Source: a bacterium
GTDB lineage: Bacteria > Moduliflexota > Moduliflexia > Moduliflexales > JAUQPW01
DNA length: 64,000 nt
Assembly (NCBI GenBank): GCA_030550175.1
Contig: JAUQPW010000003.1
Location: forward strand, 55,376 to 119,375
Direction: 5' to 3'
In this document: in pieces, positions 53,353-62,966 of the stretch
Position numbering within the stretch: position 1 is the first letter of the stretch
How the letters are laid out: each line of letters starts with the position of its first letter
The notes under the pieces: model-generated
Database searches by the model: none
The model's input: the letters and a program-made list of their open reading frames with translations, nothing else
What the model was told of the DNA's origin: nothing
Translations under genes and position numbers: made by a program

Positions 53353-55733
53353 ATGATAGGTCAGACGATTTCACATTATAGAATCCTTCAAAAACTCGGT
53401 CAAGGAGGTATGGCAGAGGTCTACCTGGCCGAAGACACAAGACTTCACCGTCGGGTTGCCTTGAAATTTCTTTCCTCCCCTTTGATGGGAGATGAAGAAA
53501 TTCGAACCCGTTTTGAGCGGGAAGCTCAAGCGGCAGCTACTCTCCATCATCCTAATATTGTTATCATCCATGAATTAGGTGAGTTCGAAGGGCGGTTCTA
53601 TATGGTCATGGAATATGTAGAAGGAGAATTGTTACGAGAACTCATCGATAAAAGAACCCTTTCGCTTCAGGAAGCCTTAGATATTGCCATACAGATTTGT
53701 GATGGATTAAGCAAGGCACACCAGGCGAGGATTGTACATCGGGATATCAAACCGGAGAATATCGTCCTGAGTCGGGACGGTTGGGTGAAGATCCTGGATT
53801 TTGGTCTGGCCAAGCTGCAAGGGGCCAGCAAACTTACCGAAGAGGCCTTTACCCGGGGTACGGTCGAGTATATGTCTCCCGAACAAGCTCAGGGGGAGTC
53901 TATTGATCATCGAACGGATATCTGGTCTTTAGGCGTGGTACTCTATGAGATGATCACCGGGAAGCTTCCCTTTTACTCGGAGTCTAAGATGGCCGTTCTC
54001 TACCAGATTGTTAATGAAGAGCCCCACCTGCTACCTTTGGTCGATGCCGGAATGCCTGGGGAGTTAGAACTTATCCTGAAAAAGGCTCTACAGAAAAATC
54101 GTGAAAAACGATACCAATCGGTAGACGAGTTCAAAGCAGATTTGAGATCTCTTCAGAAGGGAAAGAGTTCAGAAGTTCCCATTAAATTGATCGCTAAAAC
54201 GGTCTCTCGTAAGAGAAAGAAGTTCTATTTTTTTCTTATAAGCCTCCTCGCTTTACTTATTGGAGGAGGAGGCTATGTTTTCAGGTCTGAAATCATCAAT
54301 TTAGGATTGCAAATTTTAAATACCCATTTACAATTCCGGGAACCGATTTATCTGGATAAGTATCGAGTTGCCGTACTGCCCTTTACCAGTATCAGTCCTG
54401 ATCCAAAGGATGAATATTTTGCCGACGGGATAACGGAAGAGCTCATTTCGACCCTTTCAAAAATCGATGATCTCAGTGTCATCGCCCGTACTTCCATTAT
54501 GCCTTATAAAGGTACCACCAAAAGTATTGCCGAATCGGACAGGAGTTAAGGGTTGGGACCATCCTTGAGGGTAGTGTTCGCAAGGCAGAAGATAAGTTAC
54601 GGATTACCGTACAACTCATCGATGTACAAAGCCAGGCCCATTTGTGGTCCCAGGAGTATGATCGAGAGTTTAAGGAGGTATTTGCCATCCAAAGCAATAT
54701 TGCCCAAAGGGTTGCAGAGGCCTTAAAAGTACAACTCCGGGTGGGAGAAAAGCGACAGATTGAAAGGCAGGCAACGAAAAATGTGGAGGCTTATACCTGG
54801 TATTTAAGGGGGAGATATTTTCAGAGCAGAAGGACCGAGGAAGGATTAAAGACGAGTATTGAATACTTTGAGCGAGCGATCGAAAAAGACCCATTCTATG
54901 CCCTAGCTTATTCAGGATTGGCCGATTCCTATAACTTACTGGCCATTTATGGCTATCTTCCTCCCAAGGAAGCTTATCCCAAAGTAAAAATGGCAGCGGG
55001 AACGGCCTTAGAAATGGATGACTCCCTAGCTGAAGCCCTTACCTCACTGGCTTTTACCAAACATCGTTTCGATTGGGACTGGTTGGGAGCTGAGAGGGAG
55101 TTCAAGCGCGCCATTCGATCCAATCCCAGCTATGCTTCCGCGCATCACTGGTATTCACTCCTTTTGAGGCAAATGGGACGGACCGAAGAAAGCTTCGTGG
55201 CAATTAAACGGGCCCAGGAGTTGGATCCCCTCTCCCTGGTCATAAATACCGATTTAGGAACCTACTTCTATTATGCCCGACAATACGACCAGGCAATTGC
55301 ATACTATCAGAAAACCCTTGAAATAAGCCCAGATTTCGCCCGGGTGTATTTGGATCTGGGTACAGCTTACGAGCAAAAGGGAATGTATAAAGAAGCCATT
55401 ACTACCTTCCAGAAAGGCGTCCTGCTTTCCGGAGGCAATTCACCGATGATGGCATCGCTGGGACATGCCTATGCCGTATCGGGTAGACGAGAGGAGGCAC
55501 AAAAAATCCTCCAGGAGTTACAACATCAAACACATCAAAAGTACATCGTACCCTATGCCATTGCACTCATCTATATCGGTCTTAATGAGAAGGACCTGGC
55601 TTTCCAGTGGTTAGAAAAAGCCTACGAAGAACGCTCCGGTTGGTTGGTGTTCCTTGAGGTAAATCCCTTACTCGACCCGCTACGAAGCGATCCGAGATTC
55701 GGCGAATTACTCAAAAAGATAGGTCTGGAATAA
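53353..55733 (+). pseudogene. Ser/Thr protein kinase with TolB-like and TPR domains, one-base frameshift
   Basis: Frame 1 (53353-54549) has a PknB-type kinase domain: GQGGMAEVYLAEDTRLHRRVALKFL, HRDIKPENIVLSRDG, DFGLAK and MSPEQAQ. It is followed by a transmembrane helix (FYFFLISLLALLIGGGG, about 295-311) and the start of a FlgO/TolB-like domain (VAVLPFTSISPDPKDEYFADG). Near 54533 one base is missing (GAATCGG where GAAATCGG would continue the family sequence). The correct frame goes on with IGQELRVGTILEGSVRK, then TPR repeats to 55733. The whole is a known architecture of adenylate-cyclase-like and kinase TPR sensors. The gene may be intact in reality, with the lesion an assembly error. Confidence 0.75.
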
Positions 55734-55880
55734 AGAGCCGGACCGTAAAAGATCCTTTCAAGGATTGGTAGCTGGATAAGCCGTTTTCTGGTATGGCGAA
55801 AAATAGAAAAGGGATTATCTTCTTAACAGGGAAAAGAGGGATCTGAATAAATCTTTAAAAAAGAAGCGAGGATTCTTCCT

Positions 55881-56879
55881 ATGGTTTTTGTAGTTCTTCT
55901 GGCGCTCTTATTAGCAGTAGTTTTTGATTACATCAATGGCTTTCACGATGCCGCTAACTCTATAGCTACTGTAGTTTCAACGCGCGTTCTATCCCCCAAA
56001 CAGGCCGTTATTTGGGCAGCATTTTTTAATTTTGTGGCCGCTTTTGGTTTTGGTGTTCATGTAGCTAACACCATCGGAAAAGGGATTATCATCCCCGGGA
56101 TCGTAACGGAGTATGTTATTTTAGCCGGGCTTATAGGAGCCATTACGTGGAATTTACTAACCTGGTATTATGGAATACCCAGCAGTTCCTCCCACGCCTT
56201 GATCGGGGGATTTATAGGAGCAGCCGTGATCAAAGGTGGGCCAGGAGTCCTTATCTGGAGTGGATTATCTAAAATCCTCCTCTTTATTGTGCTATCTCCC
56301 CTCATCGGTATGATCTTAGGATTTAGTTTCATGGTCGCCACTTACTGGATTTTTCGAAACTTTTCACCCTGGAAGGTAGATACTTATTTTCGCAGATTAC
56401 AACTGGTTTCGGCGGGGTTATATAGTTTGGGTCATGGCACCAATGATGCCCAGAAGACCATGGGGATCATTTCCATTCTACTATTCAGCGCCGGATGGCT
56501 AGGGGATACCTTCTATGTACCCTTCTGGGTAGTTCTTCTTAGCCATGCAGCCATTGCTTTGGGAACCTTAGCCGGTGGATGGCGAATTGTTCGAACCATG
56601 GGAACTAAAATAACCAAATTAAGACCGGTCGGTGGATTCTGTGCGGAAACTGCCGGTGCTATAACCCTCATAGGGGCTGCTACTGCAGGTATCCCCATCA
56701 GTACCACCCATACGATAACGGGCGCTATTATCGGTGTGGGAGCAACCACCTGCCTGTCGGCAGTTCGATGGGGAGTGGCCCGAGAAATTGTCTGGGCCTG
56801 GATATTAACTATTCCGTTGTCGGCCTTGATTGCAGGCTTATCGTATTTTTTAATTGAACAGATCCGCTCTATCTTTTAA
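55881..56879 (+). CDS. pitA: PiT-family inorganic phosphate transporter
   Basis: A 332-residue low-affinity phosphate permease of the inner membrane with about nine to ten helices. Both PHO4 signatures are present: DYINGFHDAANSIATVVSTRVL near the N-terminus and LGHGTNDAQKTMGII in the second half, the latter corresponding to the G-x-N-D-x-x motif. SSSHALIGGFIGAA and STTHTITGAIIGVGAT are the paired repeat loops. The next gene, a DUF47/PhoU-like protein, starts 13 bases later, the usual pit-DUF47 pair in which the second protein modulates transport. GAGG precedes the start at a loose distance. Confidence 0.9.
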   Translation: MVFVVLLALLLAVVFDYINGFHDAANSIATVVSTRVLSPKQAVIWAAFFNFVAAFGFGVHVANTIGKGIIIPGIVTEYVILAGLIGAITWNLLTWYYGIPSSSSHALIGGFIGAAVIKGGPGVLIWSGLSKILLFIVLSPLIGMILGFSFMVATYWIFRNFSPWKVDTYFRRLQLVSAGLYSLGHGTNDAQKTMGIISILLFSAGWLGDTFYVPFWVVLLSHAAIALGTLAGGWRIVRTMGTKITKLRPVGGFCAETAGAITLIGAATAGIPISTTHTITGAIIGVGATTCLSAVRWGVAREIVWAWILTIPLSALIAGLSYFLIEQIRSIF

Positions 56880-56892
56880 AAGGAAGCTTAGG

Positions 56893-57537
56893 ATGCTAAA
56901 TCATTTCATTAAATTGTTATTGCCCCCTAGTGATCAATTCTTGGTTTTGTTAAGTGATGCAGCCCAAAATCTCTGGGTAGGCGCTCAGGTGCTACAAAAA
57001 CTTAGTTTTGCTCAATCAGAAGAGGAAATTTTTAAAATTGTTCGGGAACTTAAAGATGTAGAGCATCGGGGAGATGAAATTACACGAACCATCCTTGAAG
57101 ATCTTAACCAAACCTTTGTAACCCCCCTGGATCGAGAAGATATCCATGCTTTAACAACCTCTCTGGATGACGTTCTTGACTACATCTTTGCTTGTGGAGA
57201 GTATATACAATTATTTAAGTTAAAAACCTTGACGGAAGATATGAAGAAGCTCGTCAGTATAATTGTGGAGTGCACCGAAGAGCTTCGTAAAGCCGTCCCT
57301 CTTTTAAAAAATTTGCGAGACTCCGACCAGATTAAAACACGTTGTATCCGATTGAGCAAGTTAGAAACCGAAGGAGACGATGCCTTTCGGCAGGCTATGT
57401 CCAGGCTTTTTGAGAAAATTGAAGATCCCATAGAAATTATAAAACAGAAAGATATTTTGGAAGCTATGGAAAATGCAATTGATAAATGTCGCGATGCAGC
57501 AGACGTTCTCTGGGGTGTCGTGATCAGTAATGCCTGA
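56893..57537 (+). CDS. DUF47/PhoU-like phosphate transport regulator
   Basis: A 214-residue all-helical protein starting at ATG 56893. Helical repeats LKDVEHRGDEITRTILEDL and LSKLETEGDDAFRQAMSRLF carry the E-x-x-x-D-x-x-x PhoU metal-cluster signature. It is soluble and lies immediately downstream of the PiT gene. Proteins of this family (YkaA, PitR) bind and modulate PiT. With the PhoB-PhoR pair less than 600 bases away and an OprP-like porin, it completes a local phosphate-uptake block. Confidence 0.85.
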   Translation: MLNHFIKLLLPPSDQFLVLLSDAAQNLWVGAQVLQKLSFAQSEEEIFKIVRELKDVEHRGDEITRTILEDLNQTFVTPLDREDIHALTTSLDDVLDYIFACGEYIQLFKLKTLTEDMKKLVSIIVECTEELRKAVPLLKNLRDSDQIKTRCIRLSKLETEGDDAFRQAMSRLFEKIEDPIEIIKQKDILEAMENAIDKCRDAADVLWGVVISNA

Positions 57538-57545
57538 TCAGATTC

Positions 57546-57893
57546 TTAAAACTCATAATACAAGACCCTTAAGAACCGATTAAGGATCTTCTCGAGTTTT
57601 TGCTTTGAAATGAAACCCCTTATCCTCACCAGGGGAACTTCTCCATCCAGGAGAAGCAGCGTCGGTAGTGAGAATATCTCATAGTCAACTAAAAGCTGAC
57701 TGGCCATGAGCTCTTCAACGTTAATCTGCCTGAACTCCAGTTCTCCTTTATAAGAATCCCTGAGCTCTGAGAGAACAAGAGCTAAAGAGCGAGAAACTCG
57801 GCAAGCAGGAGCATGAAAATGGAGTAAAAGAAAGGGCACTGTCATGGCGGCAGCCTTCTTGGAAATCTTTTTACAATTGGTTAATACATTCAT
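57546..57893 (-). CDS. Thioredoxin-fold protein lacking the CxxC motif
   Basis: A 115-residue protein with the thioredoxin layout: FLLLHFHAPACRVSRSLALVLSEL in place of F-W-A-x-W-C-G-P-C, the EFRQINVEE strand, the cis-Pro loop SLPTLLLLDG and VRIRGFISKQKLEKIL. The active site is A-C-R-V-S, one cysteine only, so classical disulfide reduction is excluded. A monothiol or structural role is possible. It is transcribed against the PiT-DUF47 operon with only eight bases between the stops, and divergently from PhoB. It might be under phosphate control. Start ATG 57893 has AAAGGAGG upstream. Confidence 0.75.
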   Translation of the reverse strand: MNVLTNCKKISKKAAAMTVPFLLLHFHAPACRVSRSLALVLSELRDSYKGELEFRQINVEELMASQLLVDYEIFSLPTLLLLDGEVPLVRIRGFISKQKLEKILNRFLRVLYYEF

Positions 57894-58021
57894 ACGAAAA
57901 TTCCTCCTTTCGAAAAGTTAAGTTAACCCCCTATCTTACATCTTAAGTATAAAGTTTAATTATTAACCCTTTATGACGAAAAGATTATTTTTTAGTAACC
58001 CTTTTCAGAAAGATTAAGGGG

Positions 58022-58052
58022 TTGACAGAGTCAGGAGATGGGCGTCTATTAT
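58022..58052 (+). promoter_or_regulatory. Possible promoter of the phoB-phoR operon
   Basis: TTGACA (58022-58027), a long 19-base spacer and TATTAT (58047-58052), about 60 bases before the start. No convincing Pho box overlaps it. Confidence 0.35.
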
Positions 58053-58110
58053 ATTAATAGATGGATGGAAAAATATCGGTTCAAACCCAGGAAAGATGGA
58101 TTGAGAGGTT

Positions 58111-58809
58111 ATGTTATCAACAAAAATCTTAATTATTGATGATGAAAGCGACCTGATAGAACTGGTTGCCTATAATCTAAAAAAAGAAGGATTTAACGTT
58201 TATAGCGCGCAGAATGGAGTAGAAGCCCTTAAACTCATCCAAAAAGAACTTCCTTCCCTCATTATTTTAGATTTGATGTTACCCGGTATCCAGGGCTTTG
58301 AGATTTGCAAACGGTTAAAGAATAGCTCCACAACCTCAAAAATCCCTATCATTATGTTAACAGCCCGTGCAGAAGAAATGGACAAGGTCCTCGGCTTAGA
58401 GCTTGGAGCGGATGATTATATTACAAAGCCTTTTAGCCCCCGAGAGCTGGTAGCTCGCGTTAAAGCGGTATTACGACGCATAGAGGCTGCAACCACCGAA
58501 ACCCCCGTTATTCAACTTGGAGATCTCTACATCGATACAGAGAAATATCAGGTCCTCTTTAGAGGAAAACCCCTTAATTTAAGCGCCACGGATTTTAAGT
58601 TATTAAAATTTCTTGCAATGAATCGAGGACGGGTTTATAGCCGAGATCAGCTGCTTCAAGCCGTCTGGGGAGATGAAGTATTTGTAGAGCCTCGAACGGT
58701 CGATGTTCATATTACGCGATTACGATCTCAAATTGAAGAAAATCCCGCAACTCCTCGATATATTAAAACGGTTCGAGGCATCGGATATAAATTCGCAGAG
58801 CAGATTTGA
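58111..58809 (+). CDS. phoB: PhoB-type response regulator
   Basis: A 232-residue OmpR/PhoB-family regulator. The receiver domain (about 1-120) contains the acidic pocket IIDDES, the phospho-acceptor Asp in IILDLMLPG (about 53), T in MLTARAEE and KPFSP. The winged HTH (about 135-230) has LSATDFKLLKFLAMNRGRVYSR and VDVHITRLRSQIEENP. Its gene overlaps that of the PhoR-like kinase by four bases (TTGA), so they are translationally coupled. Context of PiT and an OprP-like porin supports a phosphate-starvation regulator, although PhoB-like is the family call and no pstSCAB-phoU operon is present here. Confidence 0.85.
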   Translation: MLSTKILIIDDESDLIELVAYNLKKEGFNVYSAQNGVEALKLIQKELPSLIILDLMLPGIQGFEICKRLKNSSTTSKIPIIMLTARAEEMDKVLGLELGADDYITKPFSPRELVARVKAVLRRIEAATTETPVIQLGDLYIDTEKYQVLFRGKPLNLSATDFKLLKFLAMNRGRVYSRDQLLQAVWGDEVFVEPRTVDVHITRLRSQIEENPATPRYIKTVRGIGYKFAEQI

Positions 58810-60596
58810 GAAAACGGATTCGTTGGAAACTTTTGGGTGGCTACCTGATGGTGGTCCTTCTATGTACGGGGGTACTGGGGCTTTATCTTACCTTCACCCT
58901 AAAAAGCTTTTTTATTACGCAAATTGAACAACATCTCTTTTCTGAAGCTAACCTCCTCTTATCCTATCTCCCCGATCTTTCAGAGAATCCCTCTCTAGAC
59001 AAGTTCGCTCGATCTTTAAAGCATCAGGTTGAAGCCAGAATTACCATCCTAAATTCAGAGGGCAAGGTACTTGGAGATTCGGATCAAATCCCATCTTCCA
59101 TGGAGAACCATCTTTTCAGGCTGGAAATTCAAGAAGCCCTTCAGAAGGGTAAAGGAACGGCTATCCGATTCAGTTCAACCCTTCACCAAAACCTAATTTA
59201 CGTGGCCTTACCCATCAAAAAGTCAAGCCGGGCTTTAGAAACTTCGGGAACTTCGGAAGCCCCAAAACTCATGGGATTTCTTCAGTTGGCACTTCCTCTG
59301 ACAGAATTAGAACACAACCTACAGGAAATACAAAATAAAATTATTCTGGGTTCTCTGATGGCTATGCTCCTTGCAGTCATATTAGGAATCTCTCTGGCTC
59401 GTTCATTGGAAAGCAAAATTTTAAGTATTATTGCTTTTACCCAAAGGATTGCCCACGGAGAGCTAGAAGAGCGCATGAAGGTGACCTCCCAGGATGAATT
59501 GGGAACTTTAATCCAGAATTTGAATCAGATGGCCGAGAAATTAGGAGAAGAGTTGAAAGTTGTCTTCGAAGAAAAAAAGGAAAAAGAAACCATTCTTGCC
59601 AGTCTGACCGACGGAGTTCTGGTCGTTGATAGGCACGGCAAGATTATTTTAAGCAATCCCGTGATGGAGAAACTTTTCGGCCCGGATACTTCTAAGCTCC
59701 TGGAGGTCCTTCAAAGTCAAACCATCCAAAATCTCATTGAAGAGGTCCAAGAAAAAAAATCCAAAGTTTCCGACGAAATTCAAATTTTATCTCCTCGAAA
59801 AATCGACCTTGCCGTGGAGGCAGTTCCTATTAAAGGAGAAGAGGAGAGTCCAGAGGGAACTATCTTGGTTTTTCGGGATGTCACGCGAATAAAGCGATTG
59901 GAACAGATGCGGGTTGATTTTGTAGCCAACGTCTCCCACGAACTGAGAACTCCCTTAACGGCTATTAAAGGATTTGTCGAAACCTTATTGGATGGGGCCA
60001 TAGACGATAAAGACCATGCCGTTCGGTTTCTAAAAATCGTGGCCAGCCATAGTGATCGCTTGAGCCGATTATTAGATGACCTTCTAACCCTCTCCAACAT
60101 CGAGCTGGGAAAGATAAAAATCGAGAGAAGTGTGGTGCCTGTGGAACAGGTGGTTCAGAGTGTGCTCCTCATGTTGCAACAGAAAGCCCTGGATAAAGGG
60201 ATTCAACTTACCTTCGAGGCTTCCAAAGATCTTCCCCCTGTTTTGGCCGATCGAGATCGGTTGATTCAGATCTTGGTGAATCTGGTGGATAATGGAATTA
60301 AATATACGGAAAAGGGAGGAAGGGTAAGTATTGAAGCCAGGGTGAGAGAAGATCAACCCCATCTGATGGAGATAGCCATAAAAGATACCGGAATTGGAAT
60401 TCCTGAAAGCGCCCTTCCGAGACTGGGAGAGCGCTTCTATCGAGTCGATAAGGCCAGGTCCCGAGCCGAAGGAGGAACCGGGTTAGGCCTGGCCATTGTT
60501 AAGCACCTGGTAGAAGTTCATGAAGGGTCCATGCGGATTGAAAGCCAGGTCGGGAAGGGAACCACAGTTCGATTGATGCTTCCCATTGCAACTTAA
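58806..60596 (+). CDS. phoR: PhoR-type sensor histidine kinase
   Basis: A 596-residue inner-membrane kinase. Two transmembrane helices (about 13-33 and 178-198) enclose a periplasmic sensor of about 145 residues. HAMP (about 200-250) and PAS (DGVLVVDRHGKIILSNPVMEKLF, about 265) domains follow. HisKA has VANVSHELRTPLTAIKGFVET, and the ATPase domain has NLVDNGIKYTEKG, DTGIGIPESALP, RFYRVDKARS and GGTGLGLAIVKH. The order matches PhoR/PnpS of the CheB-independent type. The start is TTG 58806, overlapping the phoB stop. The long periplasmic sensor is larger than in E. coli PhoR, so it may sense an extracellular cue directly. Confidence 0.88.
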   Translation: MRKRIRWKLLGGYLMVVLLCTGVLGLYLTFTLKSFFITQIEQHLFSEANLLLSYLPDLSENPSLDKFARSLKHQVEARITILNSEGKVLGDSDQIPSSMENHLFRLEIQEALQKGKGTAIRFSSTLHQNLIYVALPIKKSSRALETSGTSEAPKLMGFLQLALPLTELEHNLQEIQNKIILGSLMAMLLAVILGISLARSLESKILSIIAFTQRIAHGELEERMKVTSQDELGTLIQNLNQMAEKLGEELKVVFEEKKEKETILASLTDGVLVVDRHGKIILSNPVMEKLFGPDTSKLLEVLQSQTIQNLIEEVQEKKSKVSDEIQILSPRKIDLAVEAVPIKGEEESPEGTILVFRDVTRIKRLEQMRVDFVANVSHELRTPLTAIKGFVETLLDGAIDDKDHAVRFLKIVASHSDRLSRLLDDLLTLSNIELGKIKIERSVVPVEQVVQSVLLMLQQKALDKGIQLTFEASKDLPPVLADRDRLIQILVNLVDNGIKYTEKGGRVSIEARVREDQPHLMEIAIKDTGIGIPESALPRLGERFYRVDKARSRAEGGTGLGLAIVKHLVEVHEGSMRIESQVGKGTTVRLMLPIAT

Positions 60597-61796
60597 CTAA
60601 TAAATATATTGGGCCCTAAATTGAAAGGCGGATTCGGTATCGCGATTATCCTGAAACACCACAAAGTCATAATTGAACATCAATCTTACACTCTTGTGAA
60701 AATAAAGATTAAGCCCCGGCGTGATTAAAGTCGCTGCATCATCACTTTTGTCGGTATCGGGATCTGTAAAATCAACTCGAAAGGCAGGCTCAATGGCTAC
60801 CAGTCGCTTATTGGTGGTAAGAGGATAACGGTAAGCTGCTATTCCCGTCACCCCAAAGAGATGAGCGGTATCATCTCCTCTTAAAAACCCACCGGTGGCC
60901 GGATCAAAGTTATCTGCAAAGTCGACTTCCCCTATAAGCCAGATTCCGTTATTGGGATCGGGACGATACTGGAAATCAAATCCATAAGCCTGCACATTGG
61001 TGGAGTCAATGACAAGAGGATCTCCATTGATGGTATTATTGGAAACACTCACGGCAAGCTCTAATCCTTTTACAGGAATTACGTTTATTCGCCCGTTAAT
61101 CAATTTTCCATTATTCGTATCTGGAACCACATTTCGACCTGCCCCATTCACAACGGCCAGTTGATAGCCTATACCCGTATCTTTACCAAAGGCTTCCTTA
61201 AAATTTCCGAAAACCATGACTCCGATGTCTCGTTCACTAAATTTTAGATCCTCCAGGCTATTATCCAGGGCTTTTTGACTAACCCCCCGGATTCGAATCC
61301 CTCTTTCAATCATGGGAAATACACTGGAAGAGAGAAGCTGAATTCGGCTAAAAGGTTTCTTAAATTGACCGAATCTTACTTCAAATTTGGGATCAAATCC
61401 CAGATCTAGATAAGCATCTCGTAAGATAGCCGTAGAAGCCGCTGCATCTATTTGGAAGCGTCCGACGATCCAGTCCGTAAAATTAGCCCGCAATCCCAGT
61501 CTGGCCCGACGAATCTCAAAAGAATCCTGCACAACTCCCTCATTCTTATCGGGCGTGGTAGGATCATCTTTTTTATCTACCGAACTGGTCGAAAATTGTA
61601 ATTGAAAATATCCGTCGAAAGTAATCTTGCTTGCAGCTGCTGAAAAAACATTGGGCTTCGCCTCTTCTTTTTTTTCCTCCTTTTTCTCCTGCTTTTTTTC
61701 TTCTGCTGCAAATACAGAACCTGATAAAACTAAACCGATTACGAGAATCAGTAAGATCTTGAATTTTTCAATGAATTGCTTCCTCTTATGAATCAT
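60597..61796 (-). CDS. OprP/OprO-like phosphate-selective porin
   Basis: A 399-residue outer-membrane porin. A signal peptide (about 10-30, ending SVFAAEE) and a Lys/Glu-rich linker (QEKKEEKKEEAKPN) lead into many amphipathic strands, for example FQLQFSTSSVDKKDD, RRARLGLRANFTDWIVGRFQID and KFEVRFGQFKKPFSRIQLLSS, closing in AQYIY with a terminal aromatic residue. The last motifs are typical of OprP/OprO. The gene ends at the last base before the phoR stop, convergent with no gap. AAAGGAGG precedes ATG 61796. Context suggests phosphate or polyphosphate uptake under PhoBR. Confidence 0.85.
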   Translation of the reverse strand: MIHKRKQFIEKFKILLILVIGLVLSGSVFAAEEKKQEKKEEKKEEAKPNVFSAAASKITFDGYFQLQFSTSSVDKKDDPTTPDKNEGVVQDSFEIRRARLGLRANFTDWIVGRFQIDAAASTAILRDAYLDLGFDPKFEVRFGQFKKPFSRIQLLSSSVFPMIERGIRIRGVSQKALDNSLEDLKFSERDIGVMVFGNFKEAFGKDTGIGYQLAVVNGAGRNVVPDTNNGKLINGRINVIPVKGLELAVSVSNNTINGDPLVIDSTNVQAYGFDFQYRPDPNNGIWLIGEVDFADNFDPATGGFLRGDDTAHLFGVTGIAAYRYPLTTNKRLVAIEPAFRVDFTDPDTDKSDDAATLITPGLNLYFHKSVRLMFNYDFVVFQDNRDTESAFQFRAQYIY

Positions 61797-61955
61797 GCCT
61801 GTATCCTCCTTTTAGTTTTTAAAGTTCTAACTTCCTAAATCCCAACTCCTTACGGAAATAAAACTCCCTCTTACACAACCCAGCTTAAAAATATGGTAAA
61901 ATTATTACAGTTCTATTACCCTGCGATTAAAGTTTTGTTAAAGGATATTCCCGAA

Positions 61956-62831
61956 TCAGGCAGGATAGACAGGATATAAATGGTCCCGAACCCGGCGGGA
62001 GAATTCATCTAATAAAACAGGGGAATGGGATAAAACCTTGACCAGGATTCCGCCATAGTGGGTAGTCGTCGCAGAACCCAAGAGGAGGGGTTGGAAGCCT
62101 TCGGTTTGATTTTCTTCCTGAAAGGAAGGAGCTGAGAGACGTTGAAGTTCCTGGAGAAGATAGGTTAAGAGGTTCTGGGGTTTTTCCGAACTCCGCAGAG
62201 TTTTTTCATGGTGAAAGTAAGCCGTATATAGATACTCAAATCCCTCTAAACAACCCGGTTCTAGCAGGTTCTCTTTTTCGGGCTGGAGATCCAACGTATC
62301 TAGAAACACCAGGGTATTTTCCTCGCGTATTTCGGTACGACTGTAATATCTTTGAAACGAGAATTTTTCTCCTCTGAAAAGCCGACCCGGGGTAAGAATT
62401 TCAGACATGGAAAACCGACTGGTGGCATCCAGGTGAACATGAAGCGTCTGGCGAAAGGAAGATCCCCCGAAGGGAATGACTTTATCGGGATGATAAGCCA
62501 GCTCAGACCCTTCTTCGATTTCAAAGGTTATTTGCTGAACACTTTCTTCTCCCTTTATCATCCGATAGATCTTGGTAGCAGATTGGGTTGTGAGATAAAC
62601 CCGAGCGCCTTTTCTGAGAGAAATATGAATATGGAAGGTATCCCCACCTACGATTCCTCCGGTAGGATTAATCAAAGGAAGATAGACTAAATCCGGTTCG
62701 CGGAAGGGATAAGGGCGTAAAATTTGTAACGGGAGTTTTGAATAAGAACGGACTAAAACGGTCTTTTCGTTGTGCTTTTCGAATTCTAATCGTAATATCC
62801 CTGCCCTCCCAGGCCTATAGTAAGCCTCCAT
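61956..62831 (-). CDS. ureD: Urease accessory protein UreD/UreH
   Basis: A 291-residue urease maturation chaperone. Signatures are the N-terminal GRAGILRLEFEKHNEKT, LPLINPTGGIVGGD (about 51-64), ARVYLTTQSATKIYRM and ELAYHPDKVIPFGGSSF, then SEILTPGRLFRGEKF. UreD scaffolds the UreDFG complex on apo-urease. It lies downstream of ureG on the same strand with a 135-base gap holding a GC-rich hairpin. ureF and the structural genes ureABC are not in the window. The protein carries no signal and acts in the cytoplasm. Confidence 0.88.
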   Translation of the reverse strand: MEAYYRPGRAGILRLEFEKHNEKTVLVRSYSKLPLQILRPYPFREPDLVYLPLINPTGGIVGGDTFHIHISLRKGARVYLTTQSATKIYRMIKGEESVQQITFEIEEGSELAYHPDKVIPFGGSSFRQTLHVHLDATSRFSMSEILTPGRLFRGEKFSFQRYYSRTEIREENTLVFLDTLDLQPEKENLLEPGCLEGFEYLYTAYFHHEKTLRSSEKPQNLLTYLLQELQRLSAPSFQEENQTEGFQPLLLGSATTTHYGGILVKVLSHSPVLLDEFSRRVRDHLYPVYPA

Positions 62832-62896
62832 GAAACGTATAACCTCTTCTTCCCTCCCCTTTCTGGGGTAAGTTTTTTGGACCTGGCTCCTCCAGC

Positions 62897-62921
62897 GCCC
62901 CTTCCTGCGTCGGGAAGGGGC
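62897..62921. repeat. GCCCCTTCC/GGAAGGGGC palindrome between ureG and ureD
   Basis: GCCCCTTCC (62897-62905) and GGAAGGGGC (62913-62921) enclose a TGCGTCG loop. There is no T-tract, so it is a repeat-family member rather than a terminator. The same core lies in 63794-63898. Confidence 0.5.
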
Positions 62922-62966
62922 CTTTCCTCCCTGTTAAGGAATGGGAACGGAGATTAAATTACGGGA

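Noticed and set aside
61285..61310. GGATTCGAATCC-like segment resembling a tRNA T-arm
   Set aside because: It lies inside the porin coding frame and no acceptor stem, D-arm or anticodon arm surrounds it.
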